From Cryptomeria japonica (lineage: Eukaryota; Streptophyta; Pinopsida; Cupressales; Cupressaceae), in NCBI RefSeq assembly GCF_030272615.1, contig NC_081406.1:190459891-190523890 (forward strand): a stretch of 64,000 nt of DNA, in the 5' to 3' direction. Shown here one piece after another: positions 21,472 to 31,135 of this stretch. Under the pieces are notes generated by a model, which was not told where the DNA came from, did not search any database, and worked only from the letters and a program-made list of their open reading frames with translations. Position 1 is the first letter of the stretch, and the number at the start of each line of letters is the position of its first letter. Position numbers and translations under genes: made by a program.

Positions 21472-23274
21472 TCACCTCTGGCTCCCTCCCATAGTCATCA
21501 CTGTCCGCGATGGTCTACGGAAGCTCCTCGCCCGCTGCTCTGGTGGCACTGCCCCGTAGTATAGGTCGTACCAGTAACCTATCTCCTCCCCTGCCCATAG
21601 AACATAGGCATATCCAGCCCCTGTATCCTCTTCTGCCTGCCTCCCAGCCCTCAGTGCCATCTCAACCTTAGTATAGCGCTGGATAGCTTGATCCCGCTCA
21701 TGCTCTGTCTCCCTTAGTCGCCTTTGGAGCCTAGCGGTCTCCCTCTGCAGGTCTTGGATCTCATCTGCTTGTCCCTGGCAGATCTCCCTCAGCTCAACCG
21801 GCTCATCCTCCTCTGCCTCGACCCCCTGTGCCTCTGCTTGTGGCTCCTCCTGTACTGGTGCATGTGCCTGTACCTGTACCTGCCTCTGTCCCTATCCTTG
21901 CACCTGTCTAGGACCCTGTGCTGCTGGCACTTGTAGTGGCAATCCACCCTGACCCCTCACCACCCGAGCTTGTCTCTCCTCCCCACCCTCTCTCCATGGA
22001 ATCACCCTCCTCTCTCTAATGGCACCCTGCCTCCTCCATCAGCCTCTCCCCCCACCATCTCCATCATCATCCTCATCCCCACCACCATATCCCTCTATCA
22101 GCTCCCCTGGGTCTGTTAGTCGTGGAAAGGGATGCTCAACCCAATATGTCGTGTACTTGGCATCCATGCCTGCATCCTCAATATCTGACCACATATCCCA
22201 TGGCATCGACACCATCTCTGCTAGCTACATCACGACTTGATCATATGACAATAGTGGTCCAAAGTGTACCTGATCCCGGACTGTTCAAGCATACATCCCA
22301 GAACCCCGGGGCATCCGCTGAATCCGGCCAAACTGCCTACATACTGTGTCAATTAGCTGTCTCCCCAAAACATAGGGCGTCCGCCCAATCAGATATCTGC
22401 TCCGGAAGGTGTACGGGAGATCCACTGCGTCCTCCTCCCACTGCTCGCACCCAAGGTACGACCTCCATATAATAGTGTCGATCTCATCTAGGACCCGACA
22501 CCAATGCTCCAACCTGCCAATCTGTGGCTGCGATGTAATCATGTCGTACAAATGCATAAAGCTGCGTCCATGCCCCCTGCCCCTGAAGTATATAGGTTGT
22601 GTCACTGGCAAATGCTCGTATGCCCACACCTGTAGCAATGTAACCCCACAGCCCAATCCTACGGATCCATGATAAACAAACTAATGTAGCTCGTAATACA
22701 AGTGTGCCAACACACACGGTTCCTAGACATATCTGGTGTGCTGTGTAACCAGTGTCTCCAAGGTGCTCCCCCAGCGCACAGCCAAACCTTGTGTCGCCCT
22801 ATCGGGACACAGGAACCCACTGATCACTCCCCCTAGCACTACTGGCAGTGCTAATCCTGTAGCTGTCATGGTGTCCCAAGCCACATGTCCTGCCCTCATC
22901 TCCAGTCCTGGGTCCCAGAACACTCGTCTCAGGGCATCCCTGTCTCCATCTCGATCGTAAGGAATCAACTCCCCGTCGATCAGTATTCGTAGAATCCTGT
23001 ACACATCCTCCAAGGTGACTGTCATCTCACCCATCGACAAATGGAACGTGCATGTCTCAGAGTGCCACCTCTCAGCTAATGTAGTTAGCAAACCCATGTT
23101 CACTCGCAACTCAGGCACATACATAATGTATCTCAGACCATGCCCTCAATGGCAGCCCTGTCCTCGAATGTCAACTCTGGTTGCAACCTCTGAGTCGACG
23201 GGAATCTCTCTCGCAACTCCAGCATAGGCAAATACTCTTGCAGTCAAGCAAATCAATCATATTAGTCCTAGGGA

Positions 23275-23487
23275 CACTCACTGTTCATCACAAAGTGTTG
23301 CTTCTATCCTAGTGGTACTCCCTGTTCATCACAAAGTACTACGTGTTTGCACTCCCTGTTCATCACAAAGAGCTACTCATATTTGCACTCCCTGTTCATC
23401 ACAAAGTACTGCTCCTATTGGTACTCCCTGTTCATCACAAAGTACTATGTTTTTGTACTCACTGTTCATCACAAAGTGCCTTGATTT
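23275..23487. repeat. Six-copy tandem repeat (about 35 bp) in the antisense intron
   Basis: The core CTGTTCATCACAAAG recurs six times at about 35-bp spacing, with variable tails (TACT plus 10-15 nt). It lies wholly within the predicted antisense intron of element 1. Confidence 0.85.
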
Positions 23488-23689
23488 ATCTTATCCTAGG
23501 GCCTCTGCTTGAGTGAATCCTCTTGAGTAGTTTCCTAATTGGCAACATATGTTCTATCATAGAATTGTCAATCCTAGCTCTATCTGCTATCCTAGTCTTC
23601 CCTAGAGGACCTGTTTGAGTGTATCCTCTCAGCAGCTTATCCAATCGACTACGTATGTTCATCACAACATTGCCGATTTGACCTATAAG

Positions 23690-23970
23690 ACACAAATGCA
23701 CATTTTTGACACAAACGCGCTTTCATGACATAAATGCGCTTAGAGACTGCATAAACGCGCCTACCTAGCACAGATGCGCCTGAAACACATAGATGTGCCT
23801 ATGCTCTGCCTAGACACGCCTAAAAGATACAAATGTGCCTTCCTAGCACAAACACGCCTGCAGAACGCAGACGCGATCGCATCCTACACAGATGCCTTTT
23901 CCGGCACAGACGTGCCTGGCACAAACATAGACGCGCTTGGCACCAGCACAGACGCGCCTACACGTTTTTG
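23690..23970. repeat. Word array CACAGACGCGCCT, about 14 degenerate copies
   Basis: Variants such as CACAGATGCGCCT, CACAAACGCGCTT and CATAGACGCGCTT follow one another every 17-25 nt. The core is the reverse complement of the CGCGTCTGTG word repeated in the leader of the same element. It lies in the antisense intron. Confidence 0.8.
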
Positions 23971-24218
23971 ACATTATCCTAAAGCGCATTTATTGCTCTA
24001 CTTGACATCCATTAATGACAACATTTATTGCAACAAAGTACAAGGAGGTTTTGTGGTACTCACCGGCTCTCCTGCATCTGCTAGCCTCTGATATCAGCGA
24101 ACGCGATCGAATCTGTGAACCAATGCCATCGCTGCTGATTGCTGCTGCTCTATCTCGCTCTGCACTCTGATCTTGTGGATATGTGGATGACAATGAGGAT
24201 GTTTTCCCCTCGTGGTCT

Positions 24219-24265
24219 ATTTTATAGACTGCCCTAGCCCTAGCCCTAGCCCTAGCCCTAGCCCT
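24219..24265 (-). promoter_or_regulatory. Antisense promoter: TATA box with CTAGGG repeats upstream
   Basis: Read on the minus strand, TCTATAAAAT (24,228-24,219) lies about 25-30 nt before the 5' end of antisense exon 1, the usual plant TATA-to-start distance. Immediately upstream (24,265-24,231) are five to six perfect GCCCTA/TAGGGC hexamers. These are one base short of the plant telomere heptamer and resemble telo-box promoter elements. I infer a dedicated antisense promoter for the PMD gene. Confidence 0.55.
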
Positions 24266-24476
24266 CGTCTCTCGAGTCAGCCTTTTTTATCCCATGACTC
24301 TATCACTCTATCCGGTCAGTCCATTCTAGCCTTTCTTTCTTATCAAGAGATTGTCTGCGATCTTTTCAGACATTTTCATCCAATCTCTCGAGGGGGCATA
24401 TCATTCCCATCTTGGGGCAACTTTGCATCAGTTCATCTTATCTTCTTTGAAACAACACGACAAGTTGCATTGTCTC

Positions 24477-24490
24477 AAAGAGGGGCAAAA
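24477..24490 (+). other. Element 1 polypurine tract
   Basis: AAAGAGGGGCAAAA immediately precedes the 3' LTR. It contains a single C and has the form typical of Tat-group plus-strand priming sites. Confidence 0.85.
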
Positions 24491-25267
24491 TGTAGACACC
24501 TAAAATTGTCATGTCTAATTAAATAAATATTTTATTTATTTAATTACTTTAGCCTAATTCTTCTATTAATTAAATAAATCTTTATTTATTTAATTAATTC
24601 ATTTATCCTCTGCTAGCCTTATTTCTCATTTAAATAAATACATTTATTTATTTAAATTACCCTTTTTTCCTAAATTAAATAAATATCTTATTTATTTAAT
24701 TGATCCTACTTCTTCTATTAATTAAATAAATCTTTATTTATTTAATTAAATCATTAGCCTTTTCTACCCATGACACATGTCATTCATCTCTTAATTCCTA
24801 CACTACCTACCCTTTCATTATTTTATTATTTTCTTTACCTACCCTCTAATCATAGCCGACCTCCTTTTACACCTCTCAATCTTATCCCTCCATTTCATAT
24901 AGTGTCTTCTATATAAGGAGATGCTTCCTTCATTATCAACCCTACCTGGCTAATTCAATTATGCATTTGACTACACTACGCTTTTGATATAAGATCCTAC
25001 TTGCAACCACATTTCGTTCTTTGTTGAGCTCTTGTGCACATAAAATCTGAGAGCAAATATATCAAGCAAGATCAATGGAGATAGGAAGAATGGAGATCCA
25101 AACCCTATTGGACATGTGATGGTATAATCTTTGTGATTTCATTTGATTTTCATTGTCTTAGGTAATCTTCATATGTTATGGTGGATCTTTGTTGTTGTTA
25201 GACTAGGGTTTTGTGGTTGAATTCATTTAGTCTTTCAATATTGTTGTATCCATTTTCACCATAAACA
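24491..25267 (+). repeat. Element 1 3' LTR
   Basis: 777 bp, colinear with the 5' LTR with 12 substitutions and no indels. It keeps the U3 palindromes and the TATA box (24,910-24,916). It ends about 940 bp upstream of the P450 start codon and is in the same orientation. Confidence 0.97.
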
Positions 25268-25690
25268 TATAGCATAAATAATAATGAATTGTATATAAAT
25301 AATCTAATTCATAGTTATATGAATAACTAATTTATATTAAATAAATATTTTATTAAGAATTTCAACAACTTATTGTATACATATTAATATTTATTTAAAT
25401 CATATTAATTTAGTTTTCTTATGTGTTCAAACTCCTATTCCTGTTAGCGTATATATCTTAACTCTAATCTATATAAAGTATGTCAAAGTATTTCAAGATG
25501 TTTAATTGGTTTAATGTTAAATAGTATAATAATATATTATAATAATGTTGAAAATGAAATACCTTAATATTATATTTTATATAGATTAAAATTAAGATAT
25601 ATATACTAGTAAATCAATTCAAAGATAGAGGAGGCGAAAAATATGGTACTCAATCATCCTCTATTTAAATAGAGCTTTGCAAGTTTCATC
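25268..25690. other. AT-rich intergenic DNA between element 1 and the P450
   Basis: Very AT-rich, no coding frame. An imperfect inverted repeat of an ATATATCTTAA...TTAAGATATATA type lies near 25,448-25,605. Nothing else stands out. Confidence 0.4.
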
Positions 25691-25880
25691 AAAATGCTTA
25701 TAGACTCAAACCAATGGTAAGATTTATAGTGTATATAGATTCAATATGTGGACCAAAGATTTCTAGCATATATAGACTCAATATTTAGACCAATACTAAG
25801 ATTTTAGCATAGATGAATTCCATATTTGGACCAATGCTAAGATTCCTAGCGTATATGGATTCAATTTTTGGACCAAGAAG
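25690..25880. repeat. Five-copy degenerate repeat upstream of the P450
   Basis: Variants of TATAGACTCAATATTTGGACCAA...AAGATTCTAGCA recur about every 36-42 bp, five times, ending about 330 bp before the start codon. They could be a minisatellite or amplified promoter sequence. Confidence 0.7.
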
Positions 25881-26032
25881 AAAAGGAGTCGTCCCCACAC
25901 GCTCTATCTATAATGTACAAAAGTCCTAAATATTCCTCCTTCTCAAGAGTCATGTTGACTCCACCCAACATAGAATAAAAAGTGAAAAGACTTGATATAG
26001 GATAATCACCGACTTCACCTGATTCTTTAGTT

Positions 26033-26134
26033 ACCTACTCCACGTATAGCATACGAAAAATATTGAGTCAAAACGTGGAATCTCTACCAACCACATTATT
26101 TTCGACGCGGTTTTTGGGAGGATATCCTATAAAT
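26033..26134 (+). promoter_or_regulatory. Probable P450 core promoter with AC-like elements and TATA box
   Basis: TATAAAT at 26,128-26,134 lies about 77 bp before the ATG. ACCAACC at 26,086-26,092 matches the AC-II element bound by R2R3-MYB factors in phenylpropanoid promoters, and ACCTACT at 26,033 resembles AC-I (ACCTACC). This fits the CYP73-type identity of the downstream gene. The motif functions are known from other plants and are inferred here. Confidence 0.5.
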
Positions 26135-26210
26135 GTCATCCACCTTATTAGACGAGTAAGGCAAGTGAGAAGCTCTGCAAAAGAGAATCAGACAGTGTCT
26201 AAATATAAAA

Positions 26211-27941
26211 ATGGCATCATTGTTTAGTGATAGTTTTCTGTCTGTGTCTTCAATGCAAAATACTGTGTTGTTAGTAGCAGTTCTATTTGTCACATTGTTT
26301 AGTGATAGTTTTCTGTCTGTGTCTTCAATGCAAAATACTGTGTTGTTAGTAGCAGTTCTATTTGTCACATTGTTAGTAATAGCTAGAGTTGTGAGGAAAC
26401 GCCCCAAGCTGCCTCCTGGCCCGCTGTCTTTGCCCATATTTGGCAATTGGCTTCAAGTGGGCAACGATCTGAATCACAGAAATCTTATGAAAATGGCCAA
26501 AAAGTATGGGGATGTTTTCATGCTGAGATTGGGGTGTAGAAATTTAGTGGTGGTGTCGAGTCCCGAGCTTGCAAAACAAGTTCTTCATACTCAGGGTGTC
26601 GAATTCGGGTCTAGGAAGAACAACCTGGTGTTTGATATATTCACGGGCAATGGGCAAGACATGGTGTTCACTGTCTATGGTGAGCACTGGAGAAAGATGA
26701 GAAGGATTATGACTCTTCCCTTCTTTACTCAGAAAGTTGTCCAACACTGCAGAGGAGAATGGGAGGAGGAGATTCAGAGAGTCGTTGAAGATGTTCAGGC
26801 CAATGAAATGGCCTTAGAGAGAGGTATAGTTATTAGGAAGAGGCTTCAGCTCATGCTTTATAATGTCATGTATAGGATGATGTTTGACCACAGGTTCGAG
26901 TCTCAGGAGGACCCGCTGTTCGTTCAGGCCACGGGTTTTAATGCGGCGAGAAGCCGACTGGCGCAGAGCTTTGAGTACAACTATGGGGACTTCATTCCCA
27001 TCTTGAGGCCGTTCTTGAGAGGGTATTTGAACAAGTGCAGGGAGTTGCAGAGCAGGAGGCTTAAGTTTTTTAACGACTTCTTCGTCCAAGAACGAAGGTA
27101 GGCTTCTTGGTCTTAAATTCAAATAATTAAACCGTTTATTCCTATCTTACTTTGAATAGAATGCATGGGATTTTATCTAATGATGTTATGATGGGAGGGA
27201 TGCAGGAAGATTTTGGCGAAAGGGAAGGGCGATGGGCAGGTAAAAAAGTGTGCAATAGATCACATACTGGAAGCAGAGAGCAAGGGAGAAATCAATGAGC
27301 AAAATGTGCTGTACATCGTGGAGAATATAAACGTGGCTGCCATAGAGACGACACTGTGGTCGATGGAGTGGGCTCTTGCGGAGCTGGTGAACCATCCTGA
27401 AGTGCAGGCCAAGGTGAGAAGTGAATTGGAGAGAGTTGTTGGGAAAGGGGAGGAGGTAAAGGAGGAGGACGTTGAGAAGCTGCCGTATTTGCAAGCGGTG
27501 GTGAAAGAGACTATGAGGTTGCACACACCCATTCCGCTGCTCGTTCCACACATGAACTTGGAGGAGGCCTCCATTGATGGCTTTCGAATTCCTCGGGAGA
27601 GCAAGGTGGTGGTGAACGCTTGGTGGCTGGGGAACAATCCCGAATGGTGGCGGGATCCATCAGAGTTCAGGCCGGAGAGATTTATGGAGGAGGAGGAGGA
27701 GACTGAGGCGGCTGTGGGGGGGAAAGTGGACTTCCGTTTTCTGCCATTTGGAATGGGTAGAAGGGGCTGCCCTGGAATCATCCTTGCCTTGCCTCTGCTC
27801 GGCCTGGTAATTGGGAGATTGTTGAACAACTTCGAGCTGCTTCCTCCGCCAGGTGAGGAGAAGATCGATGTGAGTGAAAAGGGTGGGCAGTTCAGTCTCC
27901 ATATCGCTCACCATTCTACCATACGTTTCAGTCCTGTTTGA
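26211..27941 (+). CDS. Cytochrome P450, cinnamate 4-hydroxylase-like (CYP73 family)
   Basis: Two exons: 26,211-27,097 and 27,206-27,941 (donor GAAG|GTAGG, acceptor TGCAG|GAAG, phase 2), giving 540 residues against about 505 in typical family members. CYP73 enzymes sit in the ER membrane and hydroxylate trans-cinnamate to p-coumarate, the second step of the phenylpropanoid pathway. The proline hinge ([13 protein letters not shown]), [19 protein letters not shown], the I-helix AAIETTLWS, ExxR (ETMR), PERF and the heme loop [11 protein letters not shown] are all present. Two features are odd. A perfect 75-bp tandem duplication repeats 25 residues of the membrane anchor. The SRS5 region reads [12 protein letters not shown] where C4H normally has [12 protein letters not shown]. 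The single intron corresponds to the first C4H intron; no second intron is seen. The changed SRS5 may mean altered activity or a divergent paralogue. Confidence 0.9.
26220..26369 (+). repeat. Perfect 75-bp tandem duplication in the P450 signal anchor
   Basis: 26,220-26,294 and 26,295-26,369 are identical. The period is 25 codons, so the frame is kept and the protein gains a second hydrophobic stretch ([11 protein letters not shown]). Confidence 0.97.
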
Positions 27942-28938
27942 CACTCTCTCTCGCTCCATTCTCACATATGACTAGCCCTGTTTTCATCTTCCCTCACATG
28001 ATACTCTGTTGCATTGTAGTGTAGGATATGTTTTCCCTTCAATTTGTATGCTGTATCCTCTAGTTTTCTCACACAGATCAGTGATGCATCTGTACGGCTT
28101 ATTTATGAGCTAGGTAGTTAATAGTTAGTCCTTATTAGCCTCGTTTGTCCTAGGTAGTTAGTAGTTAGTTCTTATTGAAAAAGTAGTAGTCAAAGTTAAA
28201 GAGTGAAGGTGTTTATAAAAGCTATTGATGTTAAATTTTATATATAATATATGTTTGCATGCATTTTTAAAAATTATTTTGTAAATGTAAATTTTTATTT
28301 TTTATATTACAATTTAAAAAACATTTGTTGTTTCATGAAATTATGTCTAGGTAAAATGTCAAATTGATTTTTTCTTATGAAAATTAATTCTTGATTGATC
28401 TTAAATTTGACAAAAAACTATCTTTGTTGGAAGAAGAAAGTCAATATTTTTAAAAGAAAAAAATACTTTTAAAGAAAAAAGAAATAATTTCCTATTAAAT
28501 TATGTTGTAAGATTGTATATTTTTAAATAATCCTTAAAAAAAGATTTGTATAATTTTTTTATAATATTTTAAAAAATCTAAAAAATATTATTTTATTTAA
28601 GAATAATTTTTTACCTACCTTCTAAATATCTCTTAAAAGCCAAGGTGTCATGGAGATAATAATATTTGATTAAGGAAAAATGGATGCAAGATGGTTTTAG
28701 AAAAAATAGATATGAGAATGAAAAGAGGATATTATTATTTATGTCATTGAAAGTATTTATAATCAATATGAGAAATAATGATTAATAAATTCTTTTGGTT
28801 TTAAATGTTTTTCAAATATCAAACATAGTTCATATCAGTTGTTAAATTTATCCACCATTTAAAGTTGAATGGTTAAAAGCTTATGTTATATTTTCTTTAT
28901 CAAGCAAGTTTTGAATTGATCTTTTAAATATCTATATG
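27942..28938. other. P450 3' flank, AT-rich, no gene seen
   Basis: The first 150 bp are probably 3' UTR. From about 28,150 to 28,290 a stretch (GTTAGTTCTTATTGAAAAA ... GAGTGAAGG) is similar to 39,715-39,860 on the far side of element 2, in the same orientation. The rest is AT-rich with no coding frame. Confidence 0.45.
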
Positions 28939-29032
28939 ATTTTCATGTCTTTATTGAGTGTGTTAGGATAGATCATTACATTTTAGTTTTCGTGATTGAG
29001 CTAGATTAGTTTTGATATGCTTTGATGATTTC
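28939..29032 (+). repeat. Inverted 94-bp copy of the element 2 LTR end
   Basis: Reverse complement of 37,017-37,110 with one visible mismatch in 94 bp. It lies exactly where the interior of element 2 ends, but it is oriented opposite to the element 2 LTR. Confidence 0.9.
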
Positions 29033-29117
29033 CAATTTCAATGGCAAATGATGGTGCAAAAGACCGCGACCAACAGAAGATGGAGAGGGTGCACGTCCAT
29101 CTATGCACTGACAAAGA

Positions 29118-29850
29118 TCTATAAATGAGACAAAGAGGGTGAAAAGAGCTCATTTGCACTAGCCAAAGAGGAGAATTTGTTGCTCTGGACAAGGACACTT
29201 GCAGAGAGATGACGAACATTCCAATGGTGGGTCACCTCGGAGAACGTGTATGTACTTATAGATGATCGAACGATGCGGGAGCAACGGTATGTATCTTAAA
29301 AACCCATATTTTCAATTTCATGAATTTTGATCGCTTGCGGGACATTGCGAGGCCCACAGGGAATGCAGAAACTGACTTCTGCGCTTGTGTAGGGCAAATC
29401 CTGCGCTTGTGTGATGTCTTCTGCGCTTGTGTAAGGGTACACATGTGCAGTTTATGTGACACAGGCATAGGAGTTAGTACACAAGCGCAATTGTACATTT
29501 GTGACTTAATTTTGGTCAAAAGTCGTATGCGAATGATCCGAAAAGGGGGGATAAGAATAGGATAGGTCAAAATAGAGTAGAAACACCCTGATTTGGCCAT
29601 GAAACAAGGAAATGCAGCCCATAGGAGAAAACCCTAATATTGACAAAATATGCCCCAATTGTGATGCAGAGTCAACAGTATCCGTTGATCATGTGGGAGA
29701 ACCGACTTGACTGCTTCATGCTACGACATAGACTCAGGAGCACAGACAGAGATACATTAGCAGGACTCGGAATAGGAGGGACATCATCCTTGAGACATGG
29801 CAGGGATGAGGAGGACAGAGGGATCACCCAGTGACAGAGGCACGTAGTCC
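29118..29850 (+). pseudogene. Antisense gene remnant in element 2: TATA, exon 1, intron, PMD N-terminus
   Basis: Plus strand, antisense to element 2. It has the same layout as the antisense gene of element 1. TCTATAAATG (29,118-29,127) is followed by a leader and an ATG at 29,209. A donor lies at about 29,290 (ACG|GTATGT). The intron holds GCGCTTGTGT words (29,380-29,490), and an acceptor TGATGCAG lies at 29,669. The frame after the acceptor (SQQYPLIMWENRLD ... RSTDRDTLAGLGI) resembles the segment that precedes the PMD core in element 1 (LPMLELRERF ... LTFEDRAAIEG). The PMD core itself is missing; the frame stops at about 29,834. The homology is weak, so this is a structural inference. Confidence 0.42.
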
Positions 29851-30860
29851 TTATGATAGACAGATGTAGTTTGACCTTATGTAGTCAGCCTGCGGGCCAT
29901 ACTTAGGACAGACAGTCCGATTTTGTACTCTGATATTATTGTGATATGTGATATGATATGCATCGATATGATGGGATGCAATATGTTATGACTTATAATT
30001 GTTTTCTATGTATGGATAACTTATGCACTGTTTATGTATGGATATATTTTTATGCATTTATAATATGAAATGGATAAAATGCTTGATGTAATGCGTGATG
30101 TGATGTTTGATATAATGCAAATGTACTAACGAATGAATGCAGGATGCAACATATGTGTGTGGAGATCAGAGCACTAGACCGAACCGACTATCTGAACTGA
30201 CAGAAGAAACGTTAGTAAGAAGAAATGAGATAGGGGACAGTTAGAGACGAAGAAAAACTTGCTTTCAGTAATGCACTTTGTAGGTGAGAACCTTTATTTT
30301 AATATAGCAAAATGGATGCGTAGCATCATGGCATTGAAGGCCAGAGCTGAAATGCAACCCTTTTTGCAATAGACACATCGCAGACAAAAAGCAATCACAA
30401 CAAAAAATGAAAGGGACCATGAAACATCCCGGTCACTCTAAATCACTCAGTGACATCATCGAGCAACATAGGAACATGATCAAAGATAAATCAATAAATG
30501 ATAAGACTCGCTAATTCCAACAAGTCAAACAAACATCTTGATTTCCATTGTCAAAAGTTGAAAGTGCTGATAGGACGATCATGTTGTCTAGTTTCAGGAC
30601 ATGCGGTACCCCGTCTAAGACAGGACATAGTCTGATTTCGAGTATACCACACCCTATATAAGACCCATGATAGTGTGCCAAGGACAAATGATTTCGATGG
30701 TAACGTTCGATTGATATGACAATTGTGATCAATTTGAATATCTGGTTTTGATCGAAAAAGTTCATCTGTTAACACATGATTTCATTAAAGCACAGTGTGT
30801 GATTGTGTGTTGTTGGAGGTACGCTCATCGATCTGTCAATGCACGAAGGGGATTTATTTT
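29850..30860. other. Element 2 3' region, no coding frame seen
   Basis: Contains runs of ATGATATG/GATGCAATATG words (29,935-30,120), like the CATTTGCAT stretch of element 1 at about 20,950-21,200. A TATA-like CCTATATAAG lies at about 30,653. No protein can be supported. Confidence 0.4.
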
Positions 30861-30898
30861 TATTTTTTCTTTTCGAGGTTTTACAATTTTTTTTTTGT

Positions 30899-31135
30899 TC
30901 ATTTTTTTAGGACTTTATTTGATGTTTATGGATTTTTTCAGGACATTTTTCCATTTTTTTAAATTTTTTTTCAGGACATTATTTGATTTTTAGGGATTTT
31001 TTCAGGACATTTTTCAATTGTTTTTTGGATTTTTTTAAGGACATTTTTCAATGTTTTTTGTTTTTATTTCAGGACATTTTTCAATGTTTTTTTGGATTTT
31101 TTCAGGACATTTTTCAATTTTTAGGGATTTTGCCC
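30899..31135. repeat. About seven tandem copies of a 32-36 bp T-rich unit
   Basis: The unit TTCAGGACATTTTTCAATG plus a T-rich tail recurs about seven times (for example at about 30,940, 30,972, 31,002 and 31,069). It lies in the 3' region of element 2. Frames across it (FRTFF repeats) are artefacts of the repeat. Confidence 0.8.

Larger units (their letters stand above)
21472..24193 (-). pseudogene. Antisense plant mobile domain (PMD) gene inside element 1, spliced, broken
   Basis: On the strand opposite to gag-pol lies a two-exon gene. Exon 1 is about 24,193-24,064. It is followed by a consensus donor (G|GTGAGT) and an intron of about 827 bp, to an acceptor GCAAG|AG at 23,237. The junction codon joins as Glu, leading into ...YLPMLELRERF. 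Exon 2 contains the PMD signature (ERWHSETCTFHLSMGEMTVT, LEDVYRILRI, FLCPDRATQGLAVRWG), then FHLYD-like and VDLPYTFRSRYLIGR blocks, an acidic Gly/Asp run and a C-terminal coiled coil (LQRETARLQRRLRETEHERD). PMD proteins include Arabidopsis MAIN/MAIL1, nuclear partners of PP7L that act in transposon silencing, and PMDs are also known in transposons. A one-base frameshift near 23,148 and stops at 22,723, 22,681, 22,285 and 22,225, among others, disable it. I find no in-frame ATG in exon 1. Confidence 0.8.
8947..25267 (+). mobile_element. Element 1: full-length Tat-lineage Ty3/gypsy retrotransposon, defective
   Basis: Two 777-bp LTRs (8,947-9,723 and 24,491-25,267) bound a 16.3-kb element. The termini are TGTAGACACC and ATAAACA. 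The flanking 5-mers TATGG and TATAG form a target duplication with one mismatch. In order the element has a primer site, 2.3-kb leader, gag, protease, G-patch, RT, RT-type RNase H, a second RNase H, integrase, a roughly 5-kb non-coding 3' region with an antisense PMD gene, and a polypurine tract. The second RNase H and the long 3' region are known hallmarks of the Tat group (Tat, Ogre, Retand). I count 12 substitutions between the LTRs (about 1.5 percent, 9 of them transitions). The gag-pol frame carries 11 in-frame stops and 2 frameshifts, so this copy cannot make its own enzymes. Confidence 0.95.

Noticed and set aside
21472-23236. Host PMD gene interrupted by, or neighbouring, the retrotransposon
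   Set aside because: It lies wholly between integrase and the polypurine tract of one element, has decayed like gag-pol, and a similar antisense layout is seen in element 2, so it belongs to the element.
23275-23487. Regularly spaced repeats that look like a CRISPR array
   Set aside because: The DNA is plant nuclear, the spacers are degenerate relatives of one another, and the array lies inside a retrotransposon. It is a minisatellite.
24212-24526. Plus-strand frame with Ser-Pro repeats
   Set aside because: It is a translation of the CCCTAG hexamer array and runs across the polypurine tract into the LTR.
27260-27829. 189-codon minus-strand frame opposite the P450
   Set aside because: A shadow frame caused by the codon bias of the GC-rich second exon; the P450 on the plus strand explains the region.
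28939-29050. Start of a separate plus-strand element with its LTR ending at 29,032
   Set aside because: No primer binding site follows, and the downstream sequence fits the 3' region of element 2 read antisense. I kept it as an inverted fragment, though a nested copy cannot be excluded.
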